From: Panopea generosa
Lineage: Eukaryota > Mollusca > Bivalvia > Adapedonta > Hiatellidae
Assembly: GCA_029582155.1 (NCBI GenBank)
Contig: CM055895.1
Coordinates: forward strand, 7,622,544-7,686,543
Direction: 5' to 3'
DNA length: 64,000 nt
Part shown: positions 25,920 to 33,541 of the stretch, piece by piece
Layout of the letters: each line of letters opens with the position of its first letter
How positions within the stretch are numbered: position 1 is the stretch's first letter
Position numbers and translations under genes: made by a program
Notes under the pieces: generated by a model
Seen by the model: the letters and a program-made list of their open reading frames with translations, nothing else
Told to the model about the DNA's origin: nothing
The model's database searches: none

Positions 25920-26096
25920 TCAATTTATTTTATATTTTTTTATATACATTTCCAGAGTTTCGACAAAGTCGTCGCTTTTCTGCATTTCTAGGATTTTATT
26001 TAATACATTTGAGACTACTTTCTGGTTTTCTTCAGCCGTTTGACAATAAGATAAGAGTTGCTTAAACTTTCTATGATGTTTTTTATACTGTGTCTT
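25920..26096 (-). pseudogene. Short helical ORF, function unknown
   Basis: A 58-codon minus-strand open stretch following directly, in frame, after the stop at 26097-26099. It has no ATG of its own near the beginning. The composition is strongly helical and charged (for example VLNKILEMQKSDDFVETLEM). The stop is followed one base later by the kinase ATG, which is the tight packing typical of Polinton gene blocks. It may be a small gene that lost its start, or an extension of the preceding protein. No function assigned. Confidence 0.45.
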
Positions 26097-26623
26097 TTAC
26101 TCCATTTTAAAAACAATAGTTAAGATAAGAAGAACAACTTGGATGGCACCCGTTAACGCGATAAAAGTGGGAATTGCAGGAACATCAGCTACATGTAGAA
26201 CAGCCGCTGAACCATATATCCCCGTGGATACTTCAATTACTTTACTGATGTTTCCGCAAAACTTATAACTTTTTCTATGTGCCGAAACAACTTGTTCCAA
26301 CAGTTTGACAATAATGTTTATTCCATCATTTTTTTTAAAGAGAGGTTATTATTTCCAGACTCTATAAAACAGCGGATTAGTTCTAATTTATCAACGAGAA
26401 CACCGACGCAATCGCACGAACCTAAGATATTTAGTTTCTTGCTTAATAGGCTTACTGGTAATTCGCTTAATTCTGTTAGTTTTTGAAATACATATTTTGC
26501 CAACATGAAATAGTTTTTATTTTTATATCTTTTTGTAATAAGTTCGATAAAGTCGTCATCTAGCTTTGCGATTGATTTATGACTAGTTGAGGCATGTTTA
26601 TTTTCAGAATTCCGAGTTTCCAT
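26097..26623 (-). pseudogene. Unrecognised Polinton-region protein with C-terminal membrane segment
   Basis: Starts at ATG 26623, seven bases after the stop of the upstream gene (26630-26632). The first frame (101 codons, to 26318) is charged and helical (e.g. FIELITKRYKNKNYFMLAKY, LTELSELPVSLLSKKL). A one-step frameshift near 26320-26340 joins a second frame (26097-26300) ending in a strongly hydrophobic segment (FIALTGAIQVVLLILTIVF) three residues before the stop, so a tail-anchored or virion membrane-associated protein is plausible. The frames overlap in the homopolymer 'tttttttaaa', which suggests a slip in an A-run. I do not recognise the family. Position between polymerase-side genes suggests a structural or accessory protein of the element. 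Confidence 0.6.
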
Positions 26624-26629
26624 ATTTAT

Positions 26630-28232
26630 TTATTTTGTAAGTCCTTGTCCCATAACCAGTCCTCCAGTCTTCATTATACGCTTTAGTCTACTTTTATATT
26701 CTTTTGATCGATTTTTATAATATATCAACTCTTTAGGGTTTTTTTTCATCTTCCTCAATCTTGAATATCTTATTGAGTAGTTAATGGTCTAATATTAATT
26801 GTTAGATCTTCATAACCAAGTATGTGAAGGACTGGCGATTTTAATAATTCATTTAATGACATAAGATCTTTTCGTTTATTATATAAACCTTCAAGCCCTA
26901 AATCGAAATCAACACTTAGATCAGCTCCCGCGGGTTTCACATCATACTCATCAACTTCGGGACCATACTCTTCACCTTCATTTCCCCCCGTAGATATCAT
27001 GCGCTTCATCTTCAGGGTCATACGCTTCATATTCATATTCAGGGTCTTCCTCTTTTATTGCTGGTACAGTATAACTTCCATATATCGAACTTCAATATAT
27101 CGAATTTCTCGGTATATCGAACTTTTTCTCAAGTCCCAACTTTTTTCCTTCTAAATCTATATGGAAAAACCGCAAATATATCGAAGTTATACATATCGAA
27201 TTTTTCAGTATATCGAAGTTTTTTCACGACCCCAAAGAGTCCTTTTACACATCATTAACCATTTATGTATCGAATATCGATTACCTGTTCAAAATTTCTT
27301 GCGGGAGTGATGTACATGTATTTCACACCTGCGGTGCACCATTGCGATAATCGTAGGAACAAAGGCCCCGCTGATCATATAGCGTAAAGTCCCTTCGAGT
27401 GCTCAGATAAATGTTTGTTAGGAGTCACACTTTAATAAACATTTGATTACTTAAAGGCAGAATGGTGATAATTTACTGATAAAAACAATAACTTCGTGTA
27501 CGCAAACATGGCGGCTGCGTCTGTCATGATTACAAATACGTGATACGTGATTAAATAACGTACGTGTAAATCGCACGCATTGTATGACGTTTAGTTTCGT
27601 ATCATGTTATCTTACAAGTGTAATTTATGAACATTTATTTATGTTTATTGTACATGTATGTTGATGTTTTATTCATGTGTGTTTGTACCAACTGATGTGC
27701 TGATGAAATATTCATGTACATGTATGTGCTTATTTTCGTATACCGGAAGTGCTCCATGTAAGTTTTTATGTTTGTACATGTTTGTAGTGCTATAGTTATA
27801 ATGATTTTTAAATGACATGCAGGAATTCAATCAATAATAAACTCGATTTAATTCAGTTTTTTTTTCAACTTACCCTTACTAGTAAACGTATGACAGGTAG
27901 ATCTACGGTTATTTACATGTTGCAATCTCATTAACAATCAAACTTTTACCATTACCATCGAGTGATCCAGACATGCACATATATCGAAGTCCCGGTATAT
28001 CGAACTTTTCATGACGGTCCCCTGAACTTCGATATATGGAAGTTATACTGTAGGTGGTTCGACAAACCATGTAATTCCATAGCTTGTTCTTTCGGTAATT
28101 CAGCAATTTTTCGTTCCAGGATAGCTAATGTCTTGCTTTGATCTATCATCCCCGATCCTTTAGTTCTTCAGCATTCCCTTCTTGGGTGGAAGAAGTGGGT
28201 TTAAAAACTGCCTTGTATGTTTCTTGGCTCAT
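26630..28232 (-). pseudogene. Unrecognised acidic protein of the Polinton-like element, split by a transposon
   Basis: Starts at ATG 28232 (MSQETYKAVFKPTSS...), shifts frame about 28 codons later, continues with a helical piece (ILERKIAELPKEQAMELHG) up to the TA at 28051-28052, and resumes on the other side of the nested transposon at 27066 with an acidic, Tyr-rich stretch (DPEYEYEAYDPEDEA). A frameshift near 26985 leads to VDEYDV and LSVDFDLGLEGLYNKRKDL; another near 26785 leads to a basic C-terminus ending MKTGGLVMGQGLTK. Counting one copy of the TA, the reading frame runs straight across the insertion site, which shows the transposon landed in an established coding region. No family recognised. 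Confidence 0.6.
27067..28050. mobile_element. Non-autonomous TIR transposon (pogo/Tc1-mariner type) nested in the Polinton-like element
   Basis: The ends are inverted repeats: CAGTATAACTTCCATATA at the left and its complement TATATGGAAGTTATACTG at the right. TA dinucleotides at 27065-27066 and 28051-28052 form the target duplication. The sub-terminal DNA repeats TATCGAA/TTCGATA words on both sides (for example 'ggtatatcgaactttt' near both ends). TA targets and CAGT termini are typical of Tc1/mariner-superfamily, especially pogo-like, elements. The 984-bp interior has no transposase-like frame, so it moved using another element's transposase. Confidence 0.9.
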
Positions 28233-28392
28233 TTATTTTCTCATCTTAAAGTCCATCATAGCATCATTAAATTCATCAAAAAAGTTTTTTTAATTTCTTT
28301 CTTCTTTTTTACCTGTTCTTTCTGTTTCAATAATGACATTATATATAATGACTTTAGATAATATATAATTATTTCACATAGCTAATAATGTA

Positions 28393-28659
28393 ATGGAAAT
28401 TCTGTATTATGACACAAAAGGAGAAAAAAGTACTTTAAAGCAACTACACGATTACATGCAAAGTTCTTAATTAAAGATGATAATATGCGGCAACAGGGGT
28501 AGTGGGAAAACTAATGTATTAGTACATATTTTGACAAAGCCTTTAATTGTCTACAGTAAATTATATCTTTTTGCTAAAAATCTAGAACAAACAAAATATA
28601 AATCTCTAATCGAGAGGTTTGAGGATATAGTGGCATATCGGAGAAAAAAAACCTTTTGA
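28393..28659 (+). pseudogene. Packaging ATPase (A32/FtsK-HerA type), N-terminal fragment
   Basis: DNA-packaging ATPases of this type drive the genome into the capsid in Polintons and related viruses. From ATG 28393 a short lead (MEILYYDTKGEKSTLKQLHD) meets a stop at 28459-28461; the same frame then continues with MIICGNRGSGKTN, a Walker A motif (28486-28512), then PLIVYSKLYLFAKNLEQTKY, close to the 'YDKLYLYSKNLEQDKY' pattern of this family. The frame ends at 28659 in an A-run; a shifted frame remains open to about 28724 but shows no Walker B. Only about 85 of the usual 200-250 residues remain. The 3' part is deleted. Confidence 0.85.
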
Positions 28660-28708
28660 AGCTCCCGTTAATTTTGTTATATTAAGTAGCGAATTTTGTC
28701 ATTTAAGT

Positions 28709-28828
28709 TTAGTTTTTTTGTAGAGATGAGCCCTTCCGTTTGGTTTTTAGTTTGGGTGTTTTACCAACTGAAACAGGTTCCATTCTTTGTTCCATTGCTT
28801 CAACATATTTATTATCACTGTCTGCCAT
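28709..28828 (-). CDS. Small basic ORF in the Polinton-like element, unknown
   Basis: 39 codons from ATG 28828 to TAA 28709 (MADSDNKYVEAMEQRM...KTKRKGSS...). It begins acidic and ends lysine-rich. Unusually for this region it has an ATG and an undisturbed frame, but it is short and antisense to the decayed end of the ATPase. It could be the intact start of a truncated element gene. Confidence 0.4.
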   Translation of the reverse strand: MADSDNKYVEAMEQRMEPVSVGKTPKLKTKRKGSSLQKN

Positions 28829-29162
28829 AGTTGATATGTGAGTACAACTCACTTCGATAACATAAACGTGTCAGTATGTTTACATACACAATACGCAATG
28901 CCGAGTATGTATAACGACAAGCCCGTGCTGCACGTTCAAATATGTCGATAACTTCCAATAGGGACGTATAGCAACTCTCATCTATGTCCAAATTGTGATA
29001 CTCATATGTTGAATATCTATATTTTTACGCGACACTTATTAAAAAACTATTTAGACACTCATTTTTATACTTTCAAACTAAATATCTATTTTAGATATCG
29101 TTTAATTCCTCAAGTTATACTGACCGATTAACACATGAGCCGCCATCTTTTCTTTTCTTTTT
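28829..29162. other. Non-coding junction inside the Polinton-like element
   Basis: No coding similarity on either strand. It separates a minus-strand start (28828) from the plus-strand protease remnant, so it may once have held divergent promoters or may mark the deletion that removed the capsid genes. Confidence 0.35.
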
Positions 29163-29342
29163 AATAATTATTTCGATCCTTTTGGTTTACCCTCACCAAT
29201 TGAACTAAAACGGATTATCAAATACAATACGATACAATATCAAGACAAGAGCAGCGTGTTGTGTGGTTACTTCTGCTTGTATTTCGTTAAGAAATTACAA
29301 GATAGATGTGGCATGTATTATGTTTTGTATAAAATGTTATAA
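29163..29342 (+). pseudogene. Adenain-like cysteine protease, C-terminal fragment
   Basis: Adenovirus-protease-like enzymes cleave capsid precursors during maturation. The plus frame 29163-29342 (59 codons plus stop) has NYFDPFGLPSP, the segment holding the Asp of the active site in this family, then QYQDKSSVLCGYFCLYFVKK, with the catalytic-Cys motif 'S..CG.FC'. The order and about 35-residue spacing agree with adenain-type proteases. The His-containing N-terminal half and a start codon are missing. It sits just upstream of the PLA2-type gene. Confidence 0.8.
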
Positions 29343-29372
29343 CCGTTCAAAACCAAAGAAAATGAATTAATT

Positions 29373-29830
29373 ATTAAAAACTATTGTATTAATACATAAA
29401 ATATAACACAAGATAAAGAACCTAGAATTATTACGACTAAAAATAGAAAGTCGATGCAAAAGAGTACTTGCGCGTCTTGCGGGATAACAAAAACGAGATT
29501 TGTAAAAAATGATACGGTATGCAGATTTGATATCTACAAAGCTATGTTACCATTACTCCCTAAAAAGGGGTCAACGATTCCTTGATATAAATATTGCGGT
29601 CGTGGAAATCCTTTGGACAATGGACCTCCGGTAAGTGATTTAAACGGTGATGTCGAGAACATGATTACTGTTACGGAGATGGAACAACAAAGTCTGTTTG
29701 TGATGAAGTAATGTTAGATAATTTAAAGAACACTAAATCAAAAACATTTGGCGAGAAAGTTGCTAAAAATTTAATTGTCAAACAATCTGTTAGTATAAAA
29801 CATAAACTTGGTTTTGGGCTAACAAAACTG
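29373..29830 (+). pseudogene. Zinc-ribbon plus PLA2-like virion protein
   Basis: Parvoviruses, adintoviruses and some Polintons carry a secreted-PLA2-like domain thought to help virions breach endosomal membrane. Here a zinc-ribbon-like stretch (NYC... at about 29370, then STCASCGITKTRFV at about 29460-29505) is followed by YCGRG (29592-29606), which resembles the YCGPG calcium loop, then, after a frameshift, HDYCYGDG (29660-29683) with the His-Asp pair of the active site. In the loop the usual Pro is Arg. A helical tail ends in LGFGL at about 29820. Stops occur near 29400 and at 29583. The tail frame runs without a stop into the integrase. Confidence 0.72.
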
Positions 29831-29847
29831 GAAAGGCCAGCGTCACC

Positions 29848-30666
29848 ACCGGCGTCTTGGGGTAGTAAATTAGCGGATGAATTACATAAACCAATAAAAA
29901 GAAATTTTCCAAGACGTCTGGTTATTATAAGTGATATGGATGATACGTGGTCTGCTGATTTGATTGATATGCGGGCTTTCTCAAAATACAACAAATGATT
30001 TAAATATCTATCAAATGTAATTGATGTCTTGAGTAAATATGCTTGGAGTGTGTCGCTTAAGAATAAAACTGGTTTAGATATATAACAAAAGCATTTGAAA
30101 ACATTTTAAACGATATGAATGCAATACCTCAAAAGTTGTGGGTTGTTGAGGGAAGTGAATTTTATAACAAGCATTTTAAGAAATTGTTTAACGGTAATAA
30201 TATTAAAATGTATCATACCTTTAATGAAGGAAAAGCAGTAATAATTGAAAGATTTAACAGAACTGTGAAGAGAATGATGTGGAAGCATTCCAGGGCAAAT
30301 AATACAAATTATTATATTGATGTCCTGCCTAAAATAATCTCAAAATATAATAAGACCAAACATGGTAGTATTGGTATGACTCCTGAAGAGCGAAGAATGA
30401 AAAAGAATAAAGAAAAGGCATTACATAATTTGTTATCCGAACAATCCCAAACATGTAGAATATCTTTCAAAATTGGTGACAGGGTTAGAATAAGTAAATA
30501 TAAAAGACTATTTGAAAAAGGTTACACTCCTAATTGGACGGAAGAAATATTTGCCGTTAAGGACATTCAAAAGACAAAACCTGTTACGTATCTTCAAAAA
30601 GAATTAAACAACAAAAATATTGTGGGATCATTCTATGAACAAGAACTAGCTAAAGCGAGTCAATAA
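29848..30666 (+). pseudogene. Retrovirus-like integrase of the Polinton-like element
   Basis: Integrases of this type insert Polintons with 6-bp target duplications. The N-terminal part (WGSKLADELHKPIKRNFPRR) leads to TWSADLIDM (29949-29972), holding the first catalytic Asp. A TGA at 29996 (probably a former Gly codon) and a TAA at 30083 plus a frameshift interrupt the core. The 183-codon frame from 30115 has KLWVVEGSEFYNKHF, where Val (30145-30147) replaces the expected second Asp, and 33 residues further the Glu of IIERFNRT. It finishes with a C-terminal SH3/GPY-like module: FKIGDRVRISKYK, KGYTPNWTEEIF, GSFYEQEL. Two of three catalytic residues remain, so the enzyme is dead. Confidence 0.9.
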
Positions 30667-30783
30667 ATATTAAGAATAGAAAAGATATTGAGACGTGATT
30701 ATCAAAAGAAGAGGGCTTATATAAAATGGAGTTGTTATTCGAATGATTTCAGTTCTTGGATTCTTTATAAGGATTTAGCTGTC

Positions 30784-30905
30784 TAGTGGTAGTAGTAGTA
30801 GTATAGATTATGAGAGGTTTAGCAGACTTTTCCACGGGCGCGAATGACCGGCGAATTTGTGGGAACTGGTCATTTTGAGAGGAGGGAAAAGTGTGTCGGT
30901 TCCCC
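30784..30905 (+). other. Candidate right-end region of the Polinton-like element
   Basis: About 120 bp after the integrase stop lies 'tagtggtagtagtagtagta', and Polinton termini are known to carry short tandem repeats. It is followed by a small stem, aatgaccgg ... ctggtcatt (30844-30876). No matching inverted copy is visible near 24 kb, so this is only a candidate boundary. Confidence 0.3.
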
Positions 30906-30934
30906 CATTTTCTATACAACTTTTCTCTAGATTG

Positions 30935-31115
30935 AATCCGTTAAATAGCCATATTTTAGAACATGATTGGTCGGTAGTTTCAACTAAAAGTTTGAATGAC
31001 GTTACAGTTTAGTGTTCAATTGCTATGAACTGTTGGCCAGGCATATAATTCCCTGCTTTTTCATAGGGGATTTATAGACCTGATTCGGGAGATATCAAGT
31101 TCTAGGATAGACTAA
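30935..31115 (+). repeat. Dispersed repeat R2, copy 1
   Basis: Aligns with 56440-56632: 'gattggtc', 'aaaagtttg.atg.cgt.acagtttagt', 'aggcata.aattc', 'ctttttcat', 'gagatatca.gttct'. Moderately diverged. The class is unknown, and it may be a MITE or the flank of a larger element. Confidence 0.7.
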
Positions 31116-32380
31116 CTAAAGATAAATATCTTGTTCCGAGAATTGTATTTCCTGATGTATAACACGTAAGTTGTTATAATATAATTGTTCGCCTACAAAA
31201 ATGCATCACAGCTTGGAATCTTCGAAAATAGCAAAATAGATCTAGACGATACGTCAGAATAATGACATCAACATATTTAACCCATGAAAGACAGACATAT
31301 AACAGTACATAATTATAAGATTTGATTTTTATCTCGCACGCTTCGTGCCAAATTTATGCATATGCAGTAATCGAGAATATAAGAATGTGTCATAACTTGA
31401 TGTTTGAATAGAAAAGCCCATCCCTTGCAATAACTACTTTTTTACTTTTGTGATTGTGATTCGCCTCAAGGCTCCAAACAAACCACGAATGATTTTTTTT
31501 TTTGGATACTAAACACATTTTATAATTAGTCAAATTAGATTTGTCATATATTTTTATCATTTTATCACGACCGACTTTTAAGTTGTGAAATCACAACGCG
31601 AGAGTTTTATCCAAACTAAGAGTCAGATTATAAGAATCTCACGTGTTTCTGTATTCCGATACAGCATTATAGTTACTGGCTGAAACAAGATTTCGCAAAC
31701 CAAACACATTCAGTAATTATTCAATTTCATTTCATCTTGCATTTTTAACACGATCACATTTAAACGTCAGATTATATATTTACGTCATTTATTTTCATAT
31801 GCCACGTCATACAACGTCACAGCGTAAGAATAATTAAAAGGATAAACAGAAATATACAACCCTGGTAAAAATGAAGATGCATTTTTGTATTGGTTTTAAC
31901 TATTCATATCAACCATTTCTTTTATGGTTGTAGCTATCTAATCATTTTATATTCTATTTTTACAATTGTTTTGAAAAGGCATAACATCATATTTCAATGC
32001 AAATATTTTGAATACGTGCAACATGGAAAAGTACACTTTTATGTTCGGATTATTTAAACAACCGCCATTAGCAAGACAGTCGTAAAACTGCCTCAGTTCT
32101 CTTGGGAGTAATAAAATGTATTTTAACATGTCGTGAAAATTGTATATAACGTATAGTTTACGTAATAGTATTATATCAAGATTATTTGCTTTTAAAACAT
32201 AAAAAATCTTACGAACCAACTGTTCGGGTGAATGTCATGGGTTTGTTTCTATGATATACAGTTTTTATGGGACTTAATGTCATTTCCAACAAATAAAAAC
32301 GTACATGTTCATATGACGTGGTTTTAATGTGCGTAGCTTTTCAATGGATATATATTTCTATACACGTGACAGGTATCGAT
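31116..32380. other. Gene-free stretch, possibly LINE 5' UTR at its right end
   Basis: No recognisable gene. A 90-codon minus frame (31947-32219) has no motif. A 10-base T-run lies at about 31494. Some of the sequence before 32380 may be the 5' UTR of the following LINE, but the boundary cannot be seen. Confidence 0.4.
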
Positions 32381-32510
32381 AATGGTTGATAAAATGTATC
32401 AGTGCATAACTTTTTTTATTTTAAGCAAATATTATTTTTGTAAAGCTGGAAATGTTGAGCTACAAAGTGGACTAAACAGTTTGGGATTATGCTTATCACA
32501 TTTATATACA

Positions 32511-33527
32511 ATGTGTTCGAAAAAGAAGAACAATAAACGCAAAAAAAGTAGTGACAATGGAATTACACATTCAAAAAATCCTAGAAATGGCGGGTTGCCG
32601 TGTGATGTAAACAATGGCAGTGTGTGTGTCAGTGAGAGTATAAGAAAAGCGAACTCGGTTTTATTCGATGACTCTATCTCTACGATGGATAGTTCAGCGT
32701 TCGAGTCATCGCCATCACATGATGAAGTTACTCCTGATGCTGCTGCTGGATTCAATAAAAGCAGCACTCCGTTGTTGGATACGGAGTCTAAAGTGCCACC
32801 GTCAAATACTGGCATAATGGATTATTTAGAAAGCATGGATGCTAAAATCAATCGCATGGACAAACGTTTAAATAAATTGGATTTATTGGAAAAGAAGGTT
32901 AGTTCGTTTGACTTGGAATTAAAAAAATTGTGGAACTATGTACATGACAATCATAAACAAAACAATGATAAAGTGTCATCAATCTGTGATAGGGCTGACA
33001 ATATCGATTTCTCGCGTCGGTTGGCACAGGATAACATCACCCAATTACAAAAGGACAAGAAAAGCATGCAGGACGAATTGTTATACGTTCAGTCGCAGTC
33101 TATGCGAAACAATTTAATTTTTGCGAACATTACAGAGGAGCCGAACGAGACACCCGTGCTACTTGAATCAAAATTACAGGACTTTATGACTGATAAACTA
33201 AAAACAGCACAGGATATTGTGAACAAATACGGTTTTAGCGTGTGCATAGGATGGGTCCAAAATCCAATGGTGCAGTTCCAATACGCAAAATTGTGGCAAA
33301 ATTCACTCTAATTAAGGACCGAGAAATTGTATGACGGTAGTCCAGGGAACTGAAGGGTACAAACTTATTTCTCTTTGAGCAGTTTCCTCGCGAAATTGCT
33401 TAGGAGCGACGCAATGCTCTTGTTCCTAGACTCAAGGCGGCGAAGCGTGAAAACAAAGCGCCATGGCTTAGTTACGACACGTTGTACATTAATGGCAGAC
33501 CAGTGCGTGGCGGGACGGAGTAGCGGT
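32511..33527 (+). pseudogene. LINE ORF1 (coiled-coil/RRM RNA-binding protein)
   Basis: ORF1 proteins trimerise and coat LINE RNA. The open frame reaches back to 32382, but the likely start is ATG 32511 (MCSKKKNNKRKKSSDNG), giving the usual basic N-terminus. A Ser-rich region is followed by a heptad-like coiled coil (MDAKINRMDKRLNKLDLLEK, LQKDKKSMQDELLYVQSQS) and then MRNNLIFANI, the conserved entry to the RRM. A frameshift near 33238 moves the rest (IRKIVAKFTLIKDREIV) into the next frame; after further stops, YFLFEQFPREI-like and LSYDTLYINGRPVRGG segments end the protein near 33520. The intact length would be about 335 residues, normal for this class. Confidence 0.85.
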
Positions 33528-33541
33528 ACGTTGAGGCTGGA

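Larger units (their letters stand above)
24229..30666. mobile_element. Degraded Polinton (Maverick)/adintovirus-like element
   Basis: The set of genes is diagnostic: protein-primed-type DNA polymerase B and retrovirus-like integrase at opposite ends, with an A32/FtsK-type ATPase, an adenain-like protease and a zinc-ribbon/PLA2 virion protein between them. Polymerase-side genes are on the minus strand and integrase-side genes on the plus strand, both reading outward. Full Polintons are usually about 15-20 kb or more and carry major and minor capsid genes. Here the span is 6.4 kb including a 984-bp nested transposon, and no capsid gene is visible, so large internal deletions are implied. All recognised genes are broken. 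It is a fossil of a virus-like mobile element and cannot move on its own. Confidence 0.9.

Noticed and set aside
31947..32219. 90-codon minus-strand ORF before the LINE
   Set aside because: No recognisable domain; probably within LINE 5' flank or chance.
32432..32815. 127-codon minus-strand ORF
   Set aside because: Antisense shadow of LINE ORF1.
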